From Chelydra serpentina (taxonomy: Eukaryota; Chordata; Testudines; Chelydridae): a stretch of 64,000 nucleotides of DNA. The first letter of the stretch is position 1. Each line of letters begins with the position of its first letter. This document shows positions 52,801 through 61,042 of this stretch, one piece after another. The translations under genes were made by a program, and so were the position numbers. A model generated the notes under the pieces. That model saw only the letters and a list, made by a program, of their open reading frames with translations, was not told where the DNA came from and made no database searches. The stretch is taken from contig JBAIAC010000026.1 in assembly GCA_037349315.1 (NCBI GenBank), positions 22,349,501 through 22,413,500 on the forward strand, read 5' to 3'.

Positions 52801-55455
52801 CCCATGACTACTGGTTGACAAGGAGACAAGCAAGCTTTTGATGTGAGGCGAAACTTGGCTAATGCAGGTTTCCCCCTCGCATGGAAATTTGATAATTTAT
52901 GTTGCCATTCTAACTATTTCACAGCTGATAATTATGGTAGAAACATGAGACTGGGCAGATCTTAAACTGAGTGCCACTACATTTCTGTACAAATTTGATC
53001 TGTCCATTGAACACAATGTACAGAAATCCTACCCCTGATACTGTGTTCCATAGTTGCTACTTTCAGTCCAAGAATATGTTCTGTCATAATTGGGTAGGAT
53101 TCTATTTCATTTCTGTATCTTGATCATGCTATTGAAGTGGAAGATTTTTACTCATTTGGATTTTGGCCAGAGTCGATAGTTTTGGTGGATAGTTAAGGAA
53201 CATGCAATCCTAACATACTGTTCCAGCATGCCTGTTTTGTGATGTTCAGGGCCAAAAAAAACTCTTTGCAATCCTGTTAATAGAAGACAAAGTGAATGGA
53301 AGTAAGTGAGAACAAAATGCTTATTTAAGTTTTCATTATATTGTTACTATTGTCTGCAATAAAAAGCCATGTGTGAGATCCTGTGATGTGTTCCAAACAT
53401 TAACCAGACATACTGGCCAGTACTGAATTTTTTTCAGTATTTCCAGATTGTCTTGTTCTAACAGCTGACAATCTATAATTAACTTAAGGATAATGATTAC
53501 AGTGCACTTTTCTTATTTGTTTGCAGCATTAAAACTGAACCTATTAACTGCACAATTTACAGCTTACAGTGTGCTACGCATTCACCTTTACCCTTACTAA
53601 CTGCAGTTATGTCTTCAGTGAGGAACAGAACAAACATATATTCCTCTCTCTAAACGAGCATCTCCATGCCTGTTTGTCATGTGAAACTTATTGCACACCA
53701 ACTATGGGTTAAGCACTGTTTGGAGTATTCTAATATACATCATCAATTTGTAACCATTGACACTAGAAAAATGTTTGAGTTGAATACTGTGGATTCCGTA
53801 TTAGTGTGCAGCTTCCTGGAGGTGGCAAAGGTGGAAATGTTTAACTTTATAGCCAGATTGACTTGAACACTTCAGTGTTCTCCAGCATTGCATCCATATT
53901 TTGAGAATCCTTAGCTTTTGCTGGTGTTTGAAGCAAATAGCCATACCTTTGCTAAATGCTAATCTTGCTTGAAGGATGTAAGTTGCACGGTACCCAGCTT
54001 GTTACAAGTTTAAGGGTCTGATCTTGCAAAGTACTGAGTGCTCTCAACTCCTATGAAGTGGACAATGGAAGTTGAACTTACTCAGCAGGGAGCTCAGGGC
54101 AGGGAGTTGGGGTGCGGGGTGTAGAAAGAGTTCGGGGTGCAGGCTCCGGCCCGGTGCCGCTTACCTGGAGTGGCACCGGGGTGGTAGCAGCATGCACCGG
54201 GGTTAGGGCAGGCTCCCTGCCTGCCCTGGCCCCGGCCCCGCACCACTCCGGGAAGCGGCCGGTACCACGTCCCTGCGGCCCCTGAGGGAGGGGGGACAGA
54301 GGGCTCCGCGCACTGCCCTTGCCTGTGGGTGCCTCCCCCAAAGCTCCCATTGGCCACAGTTCCCTGTTCCCAGCCAATGGGAGCTTCAGAGGAGATACCC
54401 ATAGACAAGGACAGTGTGCGGAGTCCTCTGCCCACCCCCCCAGGTGCTGCAGGGACGTGGTACTGGCCGCTTCCCGGAGTGGCACGGAGCCCGCAGCGCC
54501 ACAGGGGTGGCAATCCCGCAGGCCAGATCCAAAGCCCTGAGGGGCCGGATCCAGCCTGCGAGCCGTACTTTGCCCACCCCTGAGTTAGATAAACACATAT
54601 TTTTTCTTATAATCAATGGGAACTTTGATTTACGACTAGAGTTGGGAGACAACAATTTTTGAGACTTCAGAAGTTTTCCTGTTCCACATCAGACCTAAGA
54701 ACTTATACATTTTTTTAGAGAGGAGGGAGAAAGAGTCATCTAAATAGACAGTAGCCTGGGATGTGAGAGACCCAGTTTCAAGTCCCTTCTCTACTTGATT
54801 TGGAGCAGGGACATGAACCCGAGTCTCTGACATCCCAGATAAGTGCCCTAAACACCAGGCTGTTCCGAGGGGGTGTCTTTTTCAATCTCTCATGTTGGAG
54901 TTGTTCCACTTCACGTTAATAAATATTCATTGTGTCAGAGAGAGGACTTCTATGTAGTCAAGTGGCTAGAGCTTTCACCTGGGATATCAGGTTCAAGTCC
55001 CCACTCCAAATCAGGAAGAGAGGGTATTTAAAACTGGACCTCCCATATCACAGATGAGTGCCCTAGCCACCAGGCTATTGGCTATCCTGGGGTGTCTGTC
55101 ACCTATATGAGCTTGAGAGAGCTTCCCAGCAAAATTATCAAAAATTGATACTTCCCTTTGAAATTTTTGGTTTTGATGAATCAGCATTTTCTGTCAGAAG
55201 ATGTTGTGTTAGAAAATTCTCGACCAGTTCTACTTATTACTAACATAGAAATCAACCACAACCTCACTGAAATACTTGTGCTTCTCTGTTATATTTAGCA
55301 TTGCTATACAACCCTCTTATTAAGGTAAATAGTTTAGAAAACATTCTTGCCTCTTTCTGTAGATTCATAGTTTTGGATTCTTTACTTTGGATGGATTGTT
55401 CATCTCTTTCCCTGTTGGTCTCTCCTTTTCTTTTTCTCATGTTTTCTTCACCCAT
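35840..55455 (-). CDS. SLC7A9: SLC7A9, b0,+-type amino acid transporter 1 (complete)
   Basis: Light subunit of heteromeric system b0,+. It pairs with SLC3A1 (rBAT) in the apical membrane of kidney and gut epithelium and exchanges cystine and dibasic amino acids for neutral ones. The coding exons are 55351-55455, 51880-52027, 50261-50503, 49440-49565, 48913-49012, 46166-46210, 41660-41783, 40253-40356, 39396-39492, 38374-38523, 37289-37463 and 35840-35904. They sum to 1482 nt (493 residues plus stop) with all phases consistent. Human b0,+AT is 487 residues as I recall; the six extra residues are in the cytoplasmic N-terminus. Visible hallmarks: APC motif GSGIF, the rBAT-linking Cys (FYPGCDPP), the substrate-site segment LWAYDGW, and the C-terminal VVPPE motif. 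No frameshift or stop was seen, so the gene looks functional. Confidence 0.95.
36010..36115 (-). repeat. MIR SINE fragment
   Basis: TTATTATCCCCACTCTACAG followed by ATGGGGAAGAC is the reverse complement of the MIR core (fits CTGTAAAATGGGG). In the last intron of SLC7A9. Confidence 0.6.
36457..36490 (-). repeat. Penelope-like 3' end, tiny fragment
   Basis: TTCAGAGTAGCAGCCGTGTT then AGTCTGTGGAGTT is the reverse complement of the Penelope-like 3' end seen at 45030-45075. Confidence 0.55.
36960..37110 (-). repeat. MIR-like SINE fragment
   Basis: CAATTTTTACACAGGAAGAA then ACTGAAGCAAAGATATAATG resembles reversed MIR core, with strong divergence. Confidence 0.4.
37289..37463 (-). CDS. SLC7A9: SLC7A9 coding exon 11 (TM11-TM12)
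   Basis: Acceptor GTCTATTACAG, donor TCAA|GTAAGT, 175 nt. It encodes [20 protein letters not shown], then [14 protein letters not shown], and ends FNWAQKIS. Confidence 0.95.
37739..37868 (-). repeat. Penelope-like 3' end fragment
   Basis: GTATCAGAGGGGTAGCCGTG, GTCCTGTGGCACCTTATAGA and GAATACCCACTTCTTTGGAT are the reverse complement of the 3' end of the Penelope-like element at 42712-45080. In an SLC7A9 intron. Confidence 0.75.
38374..38523 (-). CDS. SLC7A9: SLC7A9 coding exon 10 (TM9-TM10)
   Basis: Acceptor TTTATTTTTAG, donor AAG|GTAAGT, 150 nt, a clean 50-codon exon. It encodes [20 protein letters not shown] and ends [10 protein letters not shown]. Confidence 0.95.
39396..39492 (-). CDS. 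SLC7A9: SLC7A9 coding exon 9
   Basis: Acceptor GTTTTGTCAG, donor TAT|GTAAGT, 97 nt. It encodes [20 protein letters not shown] then [12 protein letters not shown]. It includes the conserved GREGH loop, site of a known human cystinuria substitution. Confidence 0.95.
40253..40356 (-). CDS. SLC7A9: SLC7A9 coding exon 8 (TM8)
   Basis: Acceptor TATGTCCCAG, donor GCAG|GTAAAT, 104 nt. It encodes [20 protein letters not shown] then [14 protein letters not shown]. Confidence 0.95.
41660..41783 (-). CDS. SLC7A9: SLC7A9 coding exon 7 (TM7)
   Basis: Acceptor CATTCTGTAG, donor GTG|GTAAGC, 124 nt. It encodes [20 protein letters not shown] and ends [10 protein letters not shown]. Confidence 0.95.
42091..42206 (-). 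repeat. CR1 3' end, short truncated copy
   Basis: TCATAGAATCATAGAATCTC, GGTTGGAAGGGACCTCAGGA and GGTCATCTAGTCCAACCCCC are the reversed CR1 3' terminus with its octamer-like repeat ATTCTATG. Much younger-looking than the CR1 at 4978. Confidence 0.9.
42974..43980. mobile_element. Tc1/mariner-type non-autonomous element, 1007 bp
   Basis: Ends CAGTAACTCCTCACTTAA and GAGGAGTTACTG with TA on each side. Shares ends and internal blocks (GTTGCTGATCAATTA, CTTAACATCATTTCGCTTGA) with the 613-bp copy at 9371-9983. Contains a CA microsatellite (43551-43562) and a TA run (about 43799-43822). Inserted in the Penelope-like element. Confidence 0.85.
43785..43822. repeat. GT/TA microsatellite
   Basis: GTGTGTGTGTGT followed by about 12 AT units inside the mariner-type element. 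Confidence 0.9.
44518..44745 (+). pseudogene. GIY-YIG endonuclease domain of Penelope-like element
   Basis: 75-codon frame: [60 protein letters not shown]. The GIY-YIG core with its conserved Arg in the helix (RKRINGHK) is readable; the RT upstream is in other frames. Part of a broken element. Confidence 0.8.
45186..45280. repeat. 22-bp stem hairpin
   Basis: CATATGGATTACTGGGGCTACT (from 45186) pairs with AGTAGCTCCAGTAGTCCATA plus TG (45259-45280), with a loop of about 50 bases. Lies just right of the Penelope-like element; related sequence is on its left (42541-42690). Confidence 0.65.
46166..46210 (-). CDS. SLC7A9: SLC7A9 coding exon 6 (45-nt microexon)
   Basis: Acceptor TTTTTTTTGCAG, donor ACAG|GTGAGA. 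It encodes only [14 protein letters not shown]. The Trp codon is completed at its start and an Arg codon is opened at its end. Too short for a plain ORF scan. Confidence 0.95.
46385..46555 (+). repeat. MIR SINE
   Basis: GATCTGGGTTCTATACCCAG, CACTGGACAAGTCTCTTAAC and CTCTATGCCTCACTTTTCTT follow the MIR core. In an SLC7A9 intron, antisense to the gene. Confidence 0.75.
46788..47073. mobile_element. hAT MITE, 286 bp, perfect 8-bp target duplication
   Basis: Ends TAGGGTGACCATATTT and TATGACCACCCTA. Flanked by identical CTTAGTGC at 46780-46787 and 47074-47081. No ORF of its own. Same terminal motif as the MITE at 55992-56125. Confidence 0.9.
47484..47605. repeat. old palindromic repeat
   Basis: ATATTCAGCAAGGTATTTAA (about 47492) pairs with TTAATTACCTTGCTGAATAG (about 47576), and GCACGTGCTTAAAG lies between. 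An ancient MITE-like palindrome in an SLC7A9 intron. Confidence 0.5.
47606..48912. other. SLC7A9: SLC7A9 intron, no named feature
   Basis: A palindromic CCTGCAAGG/CCTTGCAGG pair (47728-47784) hints at one more old palindromic repeat. Otherwise nothing. Confidence 0.4.
48913..49012 (-). CDS. SLC7A9: SLC7A9 coding exon 5 (TM6)
   Basis: Acceptor CATTTGCAG, donor ATG|GTAAGA, 100 nt. It encodes [20 protein letters not shown] then [13 protein letters not shown]. The aromatic and Asp residues of LWAYDGW lie at the substrate site in b0,+AT structures (established knowledge). Confidence 0.95.
49219..49310. repeat. old palindromic repeat
   Basis: TGAGTGCCCTCAACTCTCAT pairs with AGGAGTTGAGGGCAGTCAAC, within outer CTGATCCTG/CAGGATCTGG arms. 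A half copy is at about 54010-54085 (GTGCTCTCAACTCCTATGAA). Family not named. Confidence 0.5.
49440..49565 (-). CDS. SLC7A9: SLC7A9 coding exon 4 (TM4-TM5)
   Basis: Acceptor TTTCCCCTAG, donor CAAG|GTAATT, 126 nt. It encodes [20 protein letters not shown] and a hydrophobic segment ending SGFVLLAQG. Confidence 0.95.
50261..50503 (-). CDS. SLC7A9: SLC7A9 coding exon 3 (TM2-TM4)
   Basis: Acceptor TTTTTGTTCAG, donor ATTG|GTAAGA, 243 nt. It encodes [20 protein letters not shown] and on through [10 protein letters not shown]. The Cys in the TM3-TM4 loop is the residue expected to form the disulfide with rBAT (position 150 here, 144 in human). Confidence 0.95.
51545..51630. repeat. old palindromic repeat
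   Basis: CTTCTGCTCCCATTGAAAT pairs with ACTTCAATGGGAGCAGAA about 35 bases on. MITE-like, in an SLC7A9 intron. Confidence 0.5.
51880..52027 (-). CDS. SLC7A9: SLC7A9 coding exon 2 (TM1 and TM2 start)
   Basis: Acceptor CATTTTAAG, donor TTAG|GTGAGC. It encodes [20 protein letters not shown] and onward to [11 protein letters not shown]. The GSGIF motif forms the unwound part of TM1 that binds the substrate backbone in LAT-family carriers. Confidence 0.95.
52028..54009. other. SLC7A9: SLC7A9 intron 1, left part
   Basis: About 2 kb of AT-rich intron without recognised repeats or exons. Confidence 0.5.
54077..54585. mobile_element. GC-rich hAT-type non-autonomous element
   Basis: The right end reads (reversed) CAGGGGTGGGCAAAGTACGG, a known hAT-type terminus in reptile genomes. 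The interior is very GC-rich (CCAATGGGAGCT, GGCCGGATCCAGCCTGCG) in AT-rich DNA, which creates long chance reading frames on both strands. It directly abuts an old palindromic repeat (54010-54076). No target duplication found. Confidence 0.55.
54735..55085 (+). repeat. two tRNA-related SINE-like copies in tandem
   Basis: Both have TTCAAGTCCC (B-box-like) and end with GAGTGCCCTAGCCACCAGGC or its variant (AAGTGCCCTAAACACCAGGC). The second has an A-box-like TAGTCAAGTGGCTAGAG at about 54954. Diverged copies of one repeat, side by side. Confidence 0.5.
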
Positions 55456-55485
55456 TTGGCTTATTTGATGTTGAGATATCTATAG
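55351..55485 (-). CDS. SLC7A9: SLC7A9 coding exon 1 with start codon
   Basis: ATG at 55455-55453 in context CCAAATGG. It encodes a basic, hydrophilic cytoplasmic N-terminus ([12 protein letters not shown] to MNLQKE, 35 residues). The 5' edge of the exon is probably AG near 55480. The intron that follows starts with GC, not GT: GAG|GCAAGA. Joining GAG to the next exon restores the family sequence LQKE-VGLISG, so this is a GC-AG intron. Confidence 0.85.
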
Positions 55486-55991
55486 ATATTAAACAGAACT
55501 AACAAATATTTAGCTTTATTTTACTATTATATACAATCAGATTAATATACAAATATAAATTTGAACATTTTACAAACATTTAATCTATTTTTCCCCATAG
55601 CAGTAAAAACTCATTTTTCAAAAGGGTAGATGCACAAACTTGTGCATATTGGTACATCTCCTTCGCACCTTCAATTACCACCATCAACAGTTAGATGCAT
55701 AAATATTCATTAGTTCAAGAATCATGGTAATTGGACACTTAGACTAGGCACACAAATGTGGACAAGGTTGTTTCCCAGAATGTTTAAGTGACATATTGTC
55801 AACTGATGAAGCAAGTTGCAGTTTAGGAGAGATCAGATTCTGGTACTCCCAAACCTAATCAAGTAAAAATTCCCATCTGATCCTAAATCTAAATTTCTGT
55901 AAACCAAAATGTTTTAACAACCAACATTTCTTGGTCATTGATTTGCATATGGTGAATAATACTACATAGCAGTTCTATAGTACTTTAAATA

Positions 55992-56125
55992 TAGGGTGAC
56001 CAGATGTCCCGATTTTATAGGGACAGTCCCAATATTTGGGGCTTTGTCTTATATAGGCTCCTATTCCCCTACCCCCACACACACCCCGTCCCGATTTTTT
56101 TTATACTTGCTGTCTGGTCACCCTA
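55992..56125. mobile_element. hAT MITE, 134 bp, perfect 8-bp target duplication
   Basis: Ends TAGGGTGACCAGATGTCCCG and GTCTGGTCACCCTA. Flanked by identical TTTAAATA at 55984-55991 and 56126-56133. It lies between the SLC7A9 start-codon exon and the proposed first exon. Confidence 0.9.
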
Positions 56126-56480
56126 TTTAAATATTCAAAACACTGTGCCAGTAGTAACTACTTCAGCTGAATGAACCAAAAATGTTTTTGACAAGAAGGT
56201 GTTAGAAATCAAAAGAATGCCTCTGCGTGTGATTACCTATAGCAGTAATGTCTGTTAAGAAACACTTCGTCTGCTAACCTGATGGTCTAGTTTAAAAAAG
56301 CTCCAAATAAGTGTAAATGACCCAATGAAATAGTCAGGCTTCAATGAAAATGTTGTCTGCATAAGGATTGCAGGACTTGTGCCATCAGATTTTATTACAA
56401 TTCTATGCCTTACTCCCTACCTGAGAGAGAACTTTATTGAGAATATTAGTCTAAAACATTTTTTAGCAATGTGTACTTAC

Positions 56481-56620
56481 CTTATTTCTTTATATTTGTT
56501 TGTTATAAATCTGGCCAAAGAGCTCTTTGTGTAGCGTGTTTCTGCACCGCTCCAGTTAGATTTAAGAGTTAATCAGCAGGGAATGTCCATGTCTGAAGGC
56601 TGAATATCAGAAGAGGAAGA
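56481..56620 (-). other. SLC7A9: probable non-coding first exon of SLC7A9
   Basis: On the minus strand a strong donor, AAATAAG|GTAAGTAC, lies at 56480/56481, about 1 kb upstream of the exon carrying the start codon. The exon would hold only 5' UTR. Its right edge (the transcription start) is unknown; 56620 is a guess. The segment contains the 14-base palindrome CAAAGAGCTCTTTG (56516-56529) and a GTTAAT half-site near 56572 that resembles half of an HNF1 site. The regulatory reading is inference. Confidence 0.45.
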
Positions 56621-57486
56621 ATCTTAAGTACAGAGGTTATAGAAGGTAATTATTAAACAAATGTGTAGCCAAGAAGCTTTGAGATATGAATCCAAGTCAA
56701 ACCAACAGCCCAATTAGTTTGTTTGTAAAAACCTCATTGGTTTGATCCATTTCTATGTACAAATTGTTTCTATTAATGTTTTGCCAGCATCTAAGTATTT
56801 TATTACATAGTGAGAGTGACCTGAGATTGTGGTAAATTAAGGTGTGTTTTTTTTTAAAGTGCCAAGGTCTTTCTAATTCATAAACTTTGGGGAAAGATAA
56901 CTTTGGAAGTGATTATTTTACTATTGTCGCCACTCATTGTTTACTATACTGAGTGAGTTCTGCAGATGTTAACTGTATCCCATAGAAGTTGTTCATTTAT
57001 TTTGTCTTTGAGGTTGGAGAGTGTTAGCAGAAGCCTTCAGTTTTTTCATTAAATTTAAGACAGCTGAGTAGTCAGGTTGAATTCTTTTCATTCATAATTC
57101 CAATTAGATTCTTCATTTTTCTAAATGTTTAAACCTGTTTTTATGAAAAATATTATTTTAATTTTTCTACAAATGTGTATCCAGGCAGAAAGAATGGTTT
57201 TTCGAAAGATTGACGGACTCTTTCACTCATTCCTGCCATAATTCTTTAAACTCACAAAACAAAGATTACTTTAAAAACTCCGAATCTAGGTGCCACTTTA
57301 CACCACACATTTGAAAGTATGCAAATGCATATTAGATCAAACAAATTTTTCCCATAGTATTACCTTAGTTGTTCTTGGGGAGTAAGTGGACACATTAAAT
57401 ATTTGAATAAGATGAAAAAATGCTTTGTCACCCTCTTTTGCAACTTGTTGATGTATTAAAGAAGGCCTGAAAGGTGGAAGGATATG

Positions 57487-57507
57487 GGGGCGGGGGGGGG
57501 GGGGGGA
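57487..57507 (+). repeat. G-rich run
   Basis: A long near-pure G stretch with one C, in unannotated DNA upstream of SLC7A9. Could form a G-quadruplex; run length may be unreliable. Confidence 0.7.
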
Positions 57508-57726
57508 ATTGTTTGTCTTTAAACCTTAGAAATGTCAGGAATGTCATGTCTGAAGTCTTCTGATTATGCTGGATGCCTCATTGAAGTTCTCTGAGATGTG
57601 GGTTGTGAGAGATCTTCGCTCTTATTTGAAGGAATGAGGGAGTCTGATCTTTAACAATTTCTCAAGTATTTGATGTGTGTATTAACAAAACAAAGTTTTA
57701 AACAGTCTTTATAAAGATCACTTACC

Positions 57727-57817
57727 CTCTGAATCAAGTTTCATTTGCTTGATATCTGTAGCATTAAAGTTCTCAATCACTTGTAATGTATTGCAAGAAA
57801 AGCGGAGGAGACAACAC
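57727..57817 (-). CDS. possible exon of an unidentified upstream gene
   Basis: On the minus strand an acceptor-like TTGGAAATCTAG and an excellent donor, AGG|GTAAGTGA, bound about 91 bases. Only one frame is open throughout (contains CNTLQVIENFNATDIKQMKL). In human the next gene on this side and strand is CEP89, so this could be one of its 3' exons, or an alternative 5' exon of SLC7A9. I do not recognise the peptide. Confidence 0.3.
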
Positions 57818-60800
57818 CTAGATTTCCAATATGAAAGAATAATAAAAGATTAACAAATAAACAAAACCACACTGTCAGACCACCTTCATCCATTATAACA
57901 AAACCAAAAGAGCATAAACCATTTCTTTTTCTTTTATTGGTCACCTTTAACTTGAAATTCTCAGGCTTTCTAAGATTAAAATATAAAATAGCTGCAACTC
58001 AAAGACAACAGCCACAAGTCATTTAAGAACTTTCTGGTGGATATACATGATAGTCTAGCTCAACTTTAACACCAGGTTAATGTAGTTTTTGCCTAGGAAT
58101 TTCCTTAGGTTTTAAAAAATGTCTGAACATCGGTCAATGTCATGGGTTCCTGCAGACTTTGCAATCTAGGCAATATTTGAGGGTATTGAGATCTGGGGTT
58201 TTTAATTTGTGAGTTCTATCCTGTGTGCTGCTTGCATATAGATGTGTATTGTACCTCCCACAATTTTCAAATTTTGTTTCTGTTGTACCCCAAGAGCCAT
58301 ACCCCACTTTTTCTCTTTTTTTTTAATCTCAGTTGCCAGCACCAATATCCTGGATATTTTTGCAGCTTTGGACCAAGACATCAACATCTTGAGAGCCACC
58401 CTAGATATATGTTCAGAGAGTGTGGTCTAGTGACTAGAGGACTCAGGTTTGTACCTTGCCTTGCTGTTTGGCCTGAATTGTTTTGTTCCCTCATAAATAC
58501 ATGGGTAATTATAATAATAACCTACCCATCTGGGCTATTTTTGGGGTTAATCTTTTTAAGATCTCCTCCTTAAATGAGAGCTGCTTATAGAATTGCAATT
58601 TATTATGAGCACTTCTACCAACAGAGCACCCCTTCTTTCATCAGTAGGGACAAACCTCCCCAACACTAGAAGATCTACTGAGATGCCACCTGTGGGCAGG
58701 AGATGCAGTAATACTTAATGTGATATTCCATGGCTATTGAAGAGTTACTTCCTTGTCACACCCATGAGTGGCTGCAGAGATCAAGGAACTCGTAGAGATT
58801 CCAGGGCCTGGAGAGGCAGGGGCTCCTTTGAGCTGAATATGATCCTATCTGAACAGTGTAGGTTGCTAATGTTGAAACTTTAAGGTACACTTAATTGCTT
58901 TCTCAGTGTAATCATAAAAGAGTAATTTTTAAACTTCAATAGTAGGGACAATGTTATTTATATAATTATTACTGCAGTCAGTAATATCAAGGTTAATGTT
59001 TGGTAGGGGTTGGTATTTACTTCTTGATTACAGTGAATATTCTACTTTGGATCAATGTTCTAATATATTGGAACAACTGTTCAAATTTGGAGGAGACTTT
59101 AGTTGAGCCTTGTATTGTAAGTATTTCAGAATGGAAACTTTCTATCTTAGTCTTATCCTCAAGCAGGTTACTTTCTTTTAACAGGGAGAACAATGTGTTA
59201 GCTGTACTTGCTCCTCCTTTTGAGTCCTGACTTTATTATGCTTAAACAGTCATTGCTTTAAGAAGTGACTGTAAATACTGAGCCCACCTTTAAAAACTTT
59301 CCAGGATTGTCTTTTCAACTATAAAGAATGACCACATATTCTCTGTTCTTCTCTGTATTTAGTTTTGGAAATACCTGGGGAACATTGCAGCAATGTAATG
59401 TTGTTTGCTTATAAAAGTGGTGGACAAATTCCAAGGGCAGCCATTGTACTAGGAATGGGCCTGAATCAAAACTCTGATCCAATCACTCATAAATGTTGTG
59501 TCCAGATATAAATCTGAAAATTGTAGTAATTCCCTTAATTTAAAAAAGACCAGATTAAAACTCTAGATCCAGCTCCTTCCACCACTTCGTTAAATTCAAC
59601 CCTAGATCCACACTCTGTGGCCTAGATCTGGCTCTAACAAATAGCTTTTTGAAAGCCACAAAGAAGCCATATTAGATACACTATATACTCATCTAATTCC
59701 ATTTGAAATGTTTATACTTTCTAGTAATGGTTTGTTTTCCTGGTAATATTGAATATCATCTTCATTAAAGTTTACTTCTAGGATTTGTTAATAAATGAAA
59801 CAAACACTCCAATATAAGGATTAAAATGTTCTCCCTAGCATCTCTGCCAAGTGTTTACTTGATCCTCAATTACTGAAGTTCAGTGGCATTTCTCTGTGCT
59901 GTGTACAGATAACTGCAATGCCCACTGAAACGATCAATGCTGGAAGTCTGAATTTTTTAATGTTTGGTTTTGCAGTCTTGACTGAAAAATAAATCTCTTC
60001 CTATTTCTTCATCTGAATGTTGTACTTCAGTATATCGGCATGATTTTGTGGCTACCCAGATCTTTTATGATTCTATTTATTTTATTTCCATATAGAGTTA
60101 AGCCTTACCATCTATTACATTAGGCATATTTTACAGTGTGTATTTTACTCAATTCCCATTGGTGTTTTCCCAGAAAAGAAAAGAAAATAATCTTGTGTAT
60201 CATGAATGTGCTTAGTCTGAGAGTTTTGAAACTTGCATTCACAAGGTGCCTTTGAGCAACCTCTACATGTGTTTAGAATATTTCCTCTCCTTTCACAGTT
60301 GCTAAGCTGCAACCAGCAGGTAGATCTTACATCTTAATGAATGTTTCAGTTGTTCATCCCTCCCTGCAGACCAACCTTAGTTTGAAAATCCTCTTTCCTT
60401 ACTTCACTCTACATGAGAAAAATCTCTAATATTTGTTCTCTCTCAATATAATTATTGGCTTGATTCACATTAGGGCCAGAACCTAACTCCTATGACCGAA
60501 AAAGTGTAAGTCAATGGGCCATTCACCGGTCTCATCTGTAGAGATCCTATTTCACATCCTATGTTAGTGAAAGTGAGTTTGGTGATCCATAATTTCGCAG
60601 AATCACTAGAAAATTCAATAAGTTTTGAGCCTCTGGACTAGAATAGTAGCAGGACAGGTTGGAGGTCAGGACTGAGATTTATTTGCAAAACTGTGAGGAA
60701 GCTTACAAACAACCAGTGGTACTAGCTCCTCTCTTTCATGAGGATTAAACTCATTCTTGAAATAAAACAAAAATAATGTCTGTCCCCTGCAGAAATGTAA

Positions 60801-61042
60801 TTGTCTTTCTTCCTAACATGGTGCTGCCAGCCTATGCTTTCTGGAACACTAAAAGCACAAGCTGTCTCATAGGAAAAAAATACCTTTTAAAATATTCATT
60901 AGTGTTGTGAGACGGTGTAAATTAATTGTATTCCTCAATGATGAATCTAACAGGGAGGTGGCATATGTCCATCCAGTGTCATTCTGACTCCTGTGAAGAG
61001 GATGCAGCCTGCATCTGATATGTACCTTTAAGGTGTTTTGCT
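57818..61042. other. flank upstream of SLC7A9
   Basis: AT-rich, mostly unique-looking. Holds the MIR at 58412. No convincing exon found by eye. In human CEP89 lies on this side, but I could not identify CEP89 sequence. Confidence 0.4.
58412..58545 (+). repeat. MIR SINE
   Basis: GTGGTCTAGTGACTAGAGGA and AATAATAACCTACCCATCTG are the two ends of the MIR core pattern. Confidence 0.6.

Noticed and set aside
54078..54583. Several overlapping 70-139 codon frames on both strands
   Set aside because: They lie in a GC-rich non-autonomous hAT element. High GC removes stop codons, and the peptides are Pro/Gly/Ala/Arg-rich with no family signature.
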